A model generated the notes under the pieces. The model ran no database searches and had not been told where the DNA came from. It saw only the letters and a program-made list of their open reading frames with translations. Position numbers and translations under genes: made by a program. Shown here piece by piece: positions 49,933 to 56,706 of a stretch of 64,000 nucleotides of DNA (position 1 is its first letter; each line of letters starts with the position of its first letter). Source of the DNA: CAVXEH01 sp963805305 (GTDB lineage Bacteria; Chloroflexota; Limnocylindria; QHBO01); NCBI GenBank assembly GCA_963805305.1, contig CAWDTM010000002.1:496001-560000 (forward strand). Direction: 5' to 3'.

Positions 49933-51492
49933 TCAATCGATTCCTTGAGCGCCATACGTGGCCGGCACGACCTTCTCGTTCATTAGTCGCAGGAAGGCGT
50001 CGGCCTCCTCGAAGACGACCGAATGGCCGGCATCGGTGTAGGTGATCATCTCTTTGGTTGGCGCCTGCAGTTGGGCGAACCACTCGTGCGCGAGGTCGCG
50101 CCGCCCGCGCAGCTCGTTGGCGCCGTCGAGCAGGTAGACGGGAACCTCCAGCGCGGGCACATCGGCCCGGAAATCGATCTCCTGCAACTGCGGGTACATC
50201 AGCGAGAAGGTATCGACCAGGCCGCGGATGACGTTGGCCTTGTCCACGAAGCTGTACTCGCTGGCGAGCACGCCATACGGCCCAATGCCTGACGCCTCGC
50301 CGCGCTGCTGGTAGGCCGCCGGCGGGCTGTACTCCGTCTCCAGCAGCGGGTAGTTGCCCATCACCAGGCTGTTGGCCCAGGGCATGTCGCGGTACGGCGG
50401 CTCGCCGAGGGTCAGCACCTGGTCGTACAGCTCACCATTGCCCGTGCGGTCGGCGTAGGCCAGCAGGTCGCGCCAGATGCGCTGGTCGGTCACGCGGGGG
50501 CTGACCATCTGCCCGGAGCCGATGTAGGCGTGGTACAGCTCGGGATGCTGCTGGACGGCGAGCACGCCGAGCGCGGTGCCCCACGACTCGCCGAGCAAGT
50601 AAACCTTCTCCTCGCCGAAGCGTTCGCGCAGGTAGTTCGTCAGTTGCGTCGTGTCGGCGACCGCCTGGTCCAGCGTCAGCTCGCTGGTCGGATCCAGCGC
50701 GCCGTACGACGTGCCGCTGCCGCGCTGGTCCCAGACCACGACGACATAGTCGGCGGCCAGCGGTTCGAGCAGGACGCGCGCGTAGGCGAGGTCCGTCTGG
50801 CCAGGACCGCCGGACAGGTAGAGCAGCACCGGGTTGTCCGCATCGGCGGCGCGGATCGAGATGGCCTGCGGCTGTCCTCCCAGCTCGACGGTTGTCAGCT
50901 CGGCGATGCTGCCCGAGATGGGTTGCCCACCCGGGCCGAGCACCGGTGGGGTGGAGGCCGGCCAGGCCACGAGGAGCGCCAGGCCGATGACCGCCGCCGT
51001 CAGCAGGCCGGTCGGCAGCAGGCTCCAGCCTCGCGTGCCACGCGTCAATGCGAGCCCGATGCTGACGCCGACCGCCATGGGAAACAGCGCCAGCAGCCCG
51101 TGGATTCCTCGGCCGGCGACGAGGGCAATGATCCCGTACGGGTTGTCGAGCCGGAAGCTGTCCAGGGTTGCGCCCGCGATCCCGATCCGCGAAAGCTCGT
51201 AGGCGACGATATAGGCGAGCGGTGCTAGGATGATCGCCCAGCGCGAGCGCAGGACATACCCGGCGGCCGTGCCAACGGCGAGCGACACGGCGATGACCAC
51301 CAGTCCCTGGCCGCCGGTCACGGGGCCGCGCGGCATCGGAATGCTGCTCACGAGCGCGGTCAGGGCACCGAGGACGACCACCGTCCCCCAGCCAATCCGC
51401 GCGTTCGCCCAGATGAGCGCCAGCCAGCCCGGACGGACCGTGGGTGGTTGCACACCATGCCGCAGCGCTTCACGTTGCGTGGTGGATGCCAA
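49933..51492 (-). CDS. Membrane-anchored alpha/beta hydrolase (prolyl aminopeptidase-like)
   Basis: A protein of 519 residues. About five N-terminal membrane helices (residues 20-190) are fused to an alpha/beta hydrolase domain: LLYLSGGPGQTD (oxyanion GGPG), VVVWDQRGSGTSYG, LLGESWGTALG (nucleophile Ser), LLDGANELRGRR (Asp) and YTDAGHSVVFEE (His). GGxGQ/DQRGxG/GxSWG is the proline iminopeptidase (S33) pattern. The TTG at 51492 follows GGGAG by 9 bases; the frame is open far upstream but without coding character. Fused membrane domains are unusual for S33. Confidence 0.87.
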   Translation of the reverse strand: MASTTQREALRHGVQPPTVRPGWLALIWANARIGWGTVVVLGALTALVSSIPMPRGPVTGGQGLVVIAVSLAVGTAAGYVLRSRWAIILAPLAYIVAYELSRIGIAGATLDSFRLDNPYGIIALVAGRGIHGLLALFPMAVGVSIGLALTRGTRGWSLLPTGLLTAAVIGLALLVAWPASTPPVLGPGGQPISGSIAELTTVELGGQPQAISIRAADADNPVLLYLSGGPGQTDLAYARVLLEPLAADYVVVVWDQRGSGTSYGALDPTSELTLDQAVADTTQLTNYLRERFGEEKVYLLGESWGTALGVLAVQQHPELYHAYIGSGQMVSPRVTDQRIWRDLLAYADRTGNGELYDQVLTLGEPPYRDMPWANSLVMGNYPLLETEYSPPAAYQQRGEASGIGPYGVLASEYSFVDKANVIRGLVDTFSLMYPQLQEIDFRADVPALEVPVYLLDGANELRGRRDLAHEWFAQLQAPTKEMITYTDAGHSVVFEEADAFLRLMNEKVVPATYGAQGID

Positions 51493-51548
51493 TGAGATCA
51501 GCTCCCTCTTGGTTTCGGTTGACGAGCGCCCGCAGGCGCTCGTCGTTG

Positions 51549-52424
51549 TTAGCGAGTGGGCATGGACGCGGGCTGTTGCTGGGATTGCGGCGCGGGCGAT
51601 AGGTTGCGCGGCGCGCCGAAGAGGCGGCGGAACAGGGCGGCGGCCAGGCCCCAGAAGATGAGCGTCACCACCACGAAGACGATGGTGTCCCCGGTTGAGC
51701 CGTTCGGGTCGTCGCGCAGCAGCTTGACGATCGACATGGCCGCCACCGACGGCGGGACCATGGCGAACCAGCCGATCAGCCCGAACAGTGCGCGGGAGGC
51801 CCATCGGCTCCCGATGAGGAGACCGATGGCGGTGGCGATCCCGGCCGGCACGATGATGCCCATGTCGAGGAGGAAGATCGCCCAGTACATCGTGACGTCG
51901 GGCGCGGCGGCCGGCACGGGGTCGGCCGAAGCCATGCCTGTGAAGACACCTGCCCAGCGCGAGATCACGAATCCGGCGAGCAGGAAGGCGACGACCGCCC
52001 AGCCACGCGACACTGGCGGCAGTGGCACGCGGTCCGCGGCTGACCAGGCCCGCACGATGAGCGCGGCACTGAGGATGAACAACCCGATGTGCAGCGCGAT
52101 CGAGGGTTGATAGCTCGCGTACTGCGGCCCGACCACGTACTGGACCAGCATGTAGGCGGCATATGCCGCCGGACCAATGGCCAGGATCGGCCCTGCACGG
52201 CGACCGCGCAGCGTCAGAACCCCGGCGACAAGGGCCACCGGCGCAATGAGCAGCAGTGAGACAGCCTCGAGCCCGAGTGTCTCGTTGTAGACCGTCTCGG
52301 TGAACGGGTAGCCGATGACGCCGATGAAGAGCGGGCCTAGGAGGGTGTTGATGGCCAGGCCCGCGGCGAGCAGCAGCATGCCGATGCCGAGCCAGCGATC
52401 CACGCCTTGTCGTTGCCCTTGCAC
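51549..52424 (-). CDS. Integral membrane protein of unknown function
   Basis: A protein of 291 residues with about seven transmembrane segments (GIGMLLLAAGLAINTLLGPL; LLLIAPVALVAGVLTL; ALFGLIGWFAMVPPSVAAMS; IVFVVVTLIFWGLAAALF) and a Gln/Pro-rich tail. GTG start after GAGG. It precedes the hydrolase gene by 56 bases in the same orientation, so they probably form an operon. Confidence 0.7.
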   Translation of the reverse strand: MQGQRQGVDRWLGIGMLLLAAGLAINTLLGPLFIGVIGYPFTETVYNETLGLEAVSLLLIAPVALVAGVLTLRGRRAGPILAIGPAAYAAYMLVQYVVGPQYASYQPSIALHIGLFILSAALIVRAWSAADRVPLPPVSRGWAVVAFLLAGFVISRWAGVFTGMASADPVPAAAPDVTMYWAIFLLDMGIIVPAGIATAIGLLIGSRWASRALFGLIGWFAMVPPSVAAMSIVKLLRDDPNGSTGDTIVFVVVTLIFWGLAAALFRRLFGAPRNLSPAPQSQQQPASMPTR

Positions 52425-52708
52425 AGGAATCCTCGGTTGTCGGTGTCGTCCCCATGGTTGCGACCCATTCCCCCAGGGGGGCGAGGGCCAGACGGCCCGA
52501 CCGGGCTGAATCGCTTGGCAGGTTCGGGTGGGTTGCCAGGAAATCGCGATTGCCGCCCGGGGGCCAGCCCGGTCCCATCTCTCGGCACCTCAAAGATGGA
52601 CCACTCGGCCTTAGCGCCGGGCGACGGTTCCGGCCACCTTCAAAGTGCGCGCTGCCCGCCGCGACGTGGGTCACGGGCCAGGCCCGCGCGCGCAGAAAGG
52701 GAGGCGCC
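52425..52708. promoter_or_regulatory. Divergent intergenic region
   Basis: A 284-base gap between a minus-strand membrane gene and a plus-strand ABC operon. No gene seen. It contains the palindrome CCCCCAGGGGGG near 52485 and should hold promoters for both sides; I could not place the boxes with confidence. Confidence 0.35.
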
Positions 52709-53632
52709 TTGCCAGACGTAGCAGTGATCCAGGTTCGCGGCCTTCGCAAATCGTTCGGCCGCCACGAGGCACTTCGCGGTCTCGACCTGACCGTTCCGCG
52801 CGGCGTCGTCTACGGCTTCCTTGGCCCGAACGGCGCCGGCAAGACCACCACCATGCGGATCCTGGTCGGACTGCAGCGCGCCGACGCGGGAACCGTCGAG
52901 CTATTCGGCGAACCGCTCAGCAAGCGGGCGGCGTTGCGGCGCGTCGGCGCCCTGATCGACGGGCCGACCTTTTACCCGTACCTGTCCGCTCGCGACAACC
53001 TGCGGGTGATCGGTGCCGCCGGCCCAGAACCGGCGGCCGGGCGAATCGAGGAAGTCCTCGACTTGGTCGATCTGCGTCAGCGCGCCGACGACCGCTATGC
53101 CGGTTACTCGATGGGCATGCGCCAACGCCTGGGCATCGCCGCCGCTCTGCTGAACGACCCGCCACTGCTGCTCCTGGACGAACCTGCCAACGGGCTCGAC
53201 CCGGCGGGCATCGTGGCCATCCGCGGCCTGCTGCGCCGCCTGGCCGCGGAGGGCCACACCGTGCTTGTCTCGAGCCACATCCTTGGCGAGATGCAGCAGC
53301 TGGCCGACGAGGTGGCCATCATCCGTGAAGGCCAGCTGGTACGCCAGGGGCCCCTGAACGAGATGCTCGCGGATGGGGGACTGATCCGGGTTCACGTGCC
53401 GTTCGAGACCCTGCCGGTCGCGCGTGCGGCGCTGGAACAGCTCGTTGCGGAGCCCGGCGTGCGAGTCCTCGACCACGGCCTTGGTCCGGGCTGGATCGAG
53501 ATCGCTTCCTCGGCGGACCGGGCAGCCGAGGTAAATCGGGCGCTGGCGACTGCGGGCGTCTTCGCCGATCGCCTCGAAGCAGGCGACGGGCTGGAACACC
53601 TGTTCCTGAGTCTGACAGGAGGTGAGGCGTGA
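52709..53632 (+). CDS. ABC transporter ATP-binding protein
   Basis: A protein of 307 residues. Walker A GPNGAGKTTTMRIL, signature YSMGMRQRLGIA, Walker B LLLLDEPANGLDPAG and the switch His in VLVSSHILGEMQQLAD. The C-terminal ~80 residues form the extra domain of the drug/bacitracin exporter (DRA/BcrA-like) class. The TTG at 52709 has GGGAGG 6 bases before it; GTG 52724 is an alternative. It overlaps the permease by GTGA, so the pair makes an exporter for an antibiotic or peptide. Confidence 0.93.
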   Translation: MPDVAVIQVRGLRKSFGRHEALRGLDLTVPRGVVYGFLGPNGAGKTTTMRILVGLQRADAGTVELFGEPLSKRAALRRVGALIDGPTFYPYLSARDNLRVIGAAGPEPAAGRIEEVLDLVDLRQRADDRYAGYSMGMRQRLGIAAALLNDPPLLLLDEPANGLDPAGIVAIRGLLRRLAAEGHTVLVSSHILGEMQQLADEVAIIREGQLVRQGPLNEMLADGGLIRVHVPFETLPVARAALEQLVAEPGVRVLDHGLGPGWIEIASSADRAAEVNRALATAGVFADRLEAGDGLEHLFLSLTGGEA

Positions 53633-54393
53633 GGCTCCTCCGCGGCGAGTTACGCAAGCTCATGAAGCGACCGGCCACCCGCACGACCTTCGTGTTATTG
53701 GGCCTGGCCATCGTGCTGATCTACCTAGTGCTGGGGGCTTCGGCGCTGGCGCTCCCCGACGACGAGGGCCGCGGCGATCTGGCCGGCCTGCTGACATTCC
53801 CCGATGCATACCGCGGTCTGGTCGCCCTTTTCCCGCTGTTCGGCGGCCTGGCGCTGGCGATCTATGCCGGTCTGGTGATCGGCAGCGAGTGGTCGTGGGG
53901 CACGCTGCGGCTGGCATTAACCCGCGGCGAGGGACGCACTCGCTACGTGCTGACCAGTTTCGCGGCCATTGCCCTGCTGGCCCTGGTCGGAGTGCTGGTC
54001 CTGTTCATCGTGGGGTTGCTGGCCACCTTGGTGGCCGGTTCGATCTCGGGCTTCCCACGTGGCGACCTGGCCGATGCCGAAACCCTGGCCTGGCTGCCAC
54101 TCGGCCTGCTGGCCGCCTGGTTTGGGATGGTGGTGATTGCATCGGTCGCCTTTGCGGTCAGCCTGGCGGCGCGGAGCCAGGTGGCCGGCATTGGACTCGT
54201 GGTGGCGCTCTTCTTCGGCGAGCAGTTCGCGGCCATCGTGCTGCCTCCCGAGATGCTGCGCTTCGCGCCGTTGACAGCGGCGCGAAGCCTGGTCAGCGCC
54301 GATCCTATGCTGCCGTTCGTGGTTGCCACGGCCTACCTCGCGGCCGCCTTGCTCATCGGTGCATTCCTCGTCGAAGGCAGCGAGATCAGCTAG
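53629..54393 (+). CDS. ABC transporter permease (ABC-2 type)
   Basis: A protein of 254 residues with six hydrophobic segments (TFVLLGLAIVLIYLVLGA; LVALFPLFGGLALAIYAGLV; LLALVGVLVLFIVGLLATLV). The motif IGSEWSWGTLRLALTRGEGR is the conserved ABC-2/BcrB-type coupling region (EWxxGTLR). GTG start overlapping the ATPase gene. With the ATPase it forms an export complex, likely a dimer of each. Confidence 0.9.
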   Translation: MRLLRGELRKLMKRPATRTTFVLLGLAIVLIYLVLGASALALPDDEGRGDLAGLLTFPDAYRGLVALFPLFGGLALAIYAGLVIGSEWSWGTLRLALTRGEGRTRYVLTSFAAIALLALVGVLVLFIVGLLATLVAGSISGFPRGDLADAETLAWLPLGLLAAWFGMVVIASVAFAVSLAARSQVAGIGLVVALFFGEQFAAIVLPPEMLRFAPLTAARSLVSADPMLPFVVATAYLAAALLIGAFLVEGSEIS

Positions 54394-54405
54394 GAAGGAA
54401 CGCCC

Positions 54406-54501
54406 ATGACGAAGAGCTATGCCGTGACGGAGCGCACCCGTTTCAGGCTCCCATGGAGGCCGCGCGCCGGCTCTCCCCGGAGCACCGGGTGTTCGAGCTG
54501 A
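54406..54501 (+). CDS. Short reading frame after the ABC genes, possible remnant
   Basis: An ATG with the strong RBS GGAAGGA lies 12 bases after the permease, but the frame ends after 31 residues (starts MTKSYAVTERTRF). The base sequence continues in another frame as EAARRLSPEHRVFELTAV and stops at 54510-54512. This looks like the start of a third operon gene lost by deletion or frameshift. Confidence 0.35.
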   Translation: MTKSYAVTERTRFRLPWRPRAGSPRSTGCSS

Positions 54502-54518
54502 CGGCAGTCTGAAACGCG

Positions 54519-55406
54519 ATGATCGGCCGGACGCTGGCGCGCTGCTCTCGCGGCCTGCCTGTGCCTGTTAGCCGCTACCTCGACGTGGCCCTCAACGGAC
54601 AGCCACCCACAATCACGACCCTGCTGCTGGAGGGAAAGGGGCACGTGTGCATTGGGCCGCTGTCCAGATTGCCGATCGATGCCCGCATGTTTCACCGCCT
54701 CGGCGCTGACTACACAGGCCTAATCCGGGTCCGGCTCGGGGGCCTGACAGTGCTACCGGTGATCGACGCCTACGTCGACGGTGCGGGCATCACCAAGGTC
54801 GGTCCGGCCGTCTCCATTGGTCCCGAGGTCGACCAGGGCGCGTTCCTGGGCATGTGGCCTGCCGCCGTCGCGTACCCGTCGACCTGGATCGATGGTGTGG
54901 AATGGGAGCCCCTCGATGAGCACACAGGGCGCATCCGGCTCCCGTTTGGCGATAGCGCCGAGATCGTCACGGTGCACTTCGACCCGGACACCGCTTACCC
55001 GGTGCGCTTCGAAGCGGATCGCTACAAGGGCGTGAGCGGCCGCAAGGTGCGCTGGTTCGGCGACTCGGCCGAGTGGCACACGGTTGATGGGCGCCCCGTC
55101 CCGGGCGTGATCCGTGGCTGGTGGCAGGACGAACCACGCCCGTGGTTCGAGCTGCGCGTCGAGAGCGCCCGCTTCGATGTGCCGATCGGAGAGGCGCTGG
55201 CAAAGGCACGACGGGCGATCGCCATGGCGCAGCGCAAGGGCAAGAAGGAATTATCTGGCGGTGGTTGTTCGCTGTCCTGCTGCTGGCACACGGCGCGATC
55301 CACCTGCTCGGTTTCCTGGGTCCAACCGGCTTTGCCGATCTGGACGGGCTCCCGGGCGAGCCGACCTTCCTGCTGTCCGACTTCGCGATCGGGAGCCCCG
55401 TCTTGA
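54519..55406 (+). CDS. DUF6544-like protein, 3' end frameshifted
   Basis: Residues 1-245 form a DUF6544-like soluble domain: PVSRYLDVALNGQPPT, RMFHRLGADYTGLIRVRL, VIDAYVDGAGITKVGPAVSI, FLGMWPAAVAYPSTW and the EWHTVDGRPVPGVIRGWW segment. After KGKKE (about 55250) the frame yields Ser/Cys-rich nonsense that is the shadow of the membrane protein coded one frame over. The natural gene probably ended, or continued into that other frame, near 55250. Confidence 0.6.
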   Translation: MIGRTLARCSRGLPVPVSRYLDVALNGQPPTITTLLLEGKGHVCIGPLSRLPIDARMFHRLGADYTGLIRVRLGGLTVLPVIDAYVDGAGITKVGPAVSIGPEVDQGAFLGMWPAAVAYPSTWIDGVEWEPLDEHTGRIRLPFGDSAEIVTVHFDPDTAYPVRFEADRYKGVSGRKVRWFGDSAEWHTVDGRPVPGVIRGWWQDEPRPWFELRVESARFDVPIGEALAKARRAIAMAQRKGKKELSGGGCSLSCCWHTARSTCSVSWVQPALPIWTGSRASRPSCCPTSRSGAPS

Positions 55407-55624
55407 TGGCCTTCGGCGCCGTGTGGCTGGTTCCCGCGATCGGCTTTCTTGGGTCAGCAATCGGCGTTGCCACGCGCCGGTCGTGGTGGCCGCCGCTCGC
55501 GGCAGCGGCCGCGGTCATCTCCACGCTGCTGGTCGTGCTGTGGTGGAGCGACGCGGCCGTTGGGCTCGTCCCCAACGTGGTCGTGTTCGGGGTCTTGGCA
55601 GTCCGGTCCTTCCGCACGACCTGA
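55265..55624 (+). CDS. Small membrane protein, possibly the displaced helical part of a DUF6544 protein
   Basis: About 119 residues from a TTG; no convincing start exists. Four hydrophobic segments begin with WRWLFAVLLLAHGAIHLLGF, which in DUF6544-type proteins normally forms the N-terminus of the same chain, then LLSDFAIGSPVLMAFGAVWL, PLAAAAAVISTLLVVLWW and LVPNVVVFGVLAV. Here it follows the soluble domain in another frame, pointing to a rearranged or frameshifted gene. Confidence 0.55.
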   Translation: MFAVLLLAHGAIHLLGFLGPTGFADLDGLPGEPTFLLSDFAIGSPVLMAFGAVWLVPAIGFLGSAIGVATRRSWWPPLAAAAAVISTLLVVLWWSDAAVGLVPNVVVFGVLAVRSFRTT

Positions 55625-55954
55625 CCGCCGCGCTGAAAGCTGGCAGACGTCCCCCAGGCTTAGGTGGGACATCGTCCTCCGTGCACGTGGCCGGTCCAGG
55701 GACAGATTCGGCTTCCCCGGCGTCACCCAAGGAGTTGGTCGCGTTTGTAACCACCCCGTCGCTGGAAGATAACGGCGAGCAGTCCGTACGTGCCGATGTC
55801 GCTGCAGCACAGCAGACTCGCCGAGGGTGAAGACGTCGATCGGCTCGACGCTTACGCTGACCGCGTTATCGCGGCCGCAATCCACTCGTCGCGTCGCACG
55901 ATTCGTAGAGGCCATTGGTGTTGGCCTGGCCCCAGTGTCGCCCACGAACTCCCC
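55625..55954 (+). other. Gap without a gene; holds a degenerate tRNA-Val 3' end
   Basis: No coding frame with family features or an RBS is seen in these 330 bases. The only recognisable item is the partial attachment-site copy at 55908-55945. Confidence 0.5.
55908..55945 (+). repeat. Degenerate attachment-site copy (tRNA-Val T arm/acceptor)
   Basis: CCAGTGTCGCCCAC at 55932-55945 is identical to the last part of the 47-base att repeat, and AGAGG-CA-TGGT about 20 bases before it aligns with AGAGGTCACTGGT of the repeat, with a short insertion between. A third att-like site suggests a second, older insertion between 47.26 and 55.95 kb. Confidence 0.5.
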
Positions 55955-56668
55955 TCATCCGGGCTTGCGCCCGACGATCGCGAGTGACGTTGCGCCGCGG
56001 ATGCCCACGGCATGGAGGCGGCGTCGGAGCTCGTTGCCGGTCGCGGTGAGCGGCGGGTCGCCCCCAGCCCAGCCGAGGTAGCGATCGATCACCTCGTCGA
56101 TCTCCGCGATCGAGTCGGGATCGAGTGGATCGTCCTCGGGGTTGGCGACATCGGTCACCCGCAGGTCCGCGAGGCCAAGCGGGGCGACGAGGTCCAGCAG
56201 CTCGGAGCGCGTGTACGTGGGACGGTGCACGATGCCCCGTCGGGTGTCGACGGCGGCCCACCAGTGGTGGAGCTGCACGTGGGTCATCTGTGGCGCCGCC
56301 TGCCCGTCGCGATACATCTCGAAGACGATGAAAGCGCCGTCGTCCCGGAGGACCCGACGCATCTCCCGGAGCACGGCCGGCGGGTCGTTGAAATGGTGCA
56401 GGGAGTTCGAGACGGCGACCGTGTCGAACTCTTCGTCGGAATAGCCGGTGGTCGCCGCATCCCGGTGCTCGAAGCGCACCTCCGGCCGGTCCGCCATCGC
56501 ATCGGCGAAGGCGGCCACCTTCCCCCCGTCGTTATCGATGCCGATGATCTCGCGGTAGTCCGCGAGCCCCTCGTCGAGGTAGCGGGCGAAGCCCCCCGCG
56601 CCGGTGGCGACGTCGAGGACGCGACCGCCTCGGAGATGGCCGAGGACGGATCGTGGGTCGGGGACCAT
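55955..56668 (-). CDS. Class I SAM-dependent methyltransferase
   Basis: A protein of 237 residues from the ATG at 56668. Motif I GGRVLDVATGAGGFARYLDE, motif II with the acidic residue GIDNDGGKVAAF, motif III-IV FDTVAVSNSLHHFNDPPAVL, and MRRVLRDDGAFIVFEMYRDG. The fold is UbiE/Methyltransf_11-like; substrate unknown. A His/Trp-rich MTHVQLHHWWAAVDT segment could form the substrate pocket. It is the first ordinary gene after the accessory region. Confidence 0.87.
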   Translation of the reverse strand: MVPDPRSVLGHLRGGRVLDVATGAGGFARYLDEGLADYREIIGIDNDGGKVAAFADAMADRPEVRFEHRDAATTGYSDEEFDTVAVSNSLHHFNDPPAVLREMRRVLRDDGAFIVFEMYRDGQAAPQMTHVQLHHWWAAVDTRRGIVHRPTYTRSELLDLVAPLGLADLRVTDVANPEDDPLDPDSIAEIDEVIDRYLGWAGGDPPLTATGNELRRRLHAVGIRGATSLAIVGRKPG

Positions 56669-56706
56669 GCGGTGAGCGTACGCCACCGGAGGGCCCGGCG
56701 CACCGC

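Noticed and set aside
49933..52749. A single 938-codon minus-strand frame
   Set aside because: Only the part after the TTG at 51492 looks coding; the rest is a shadow of the membrane gene at 51549-52424.
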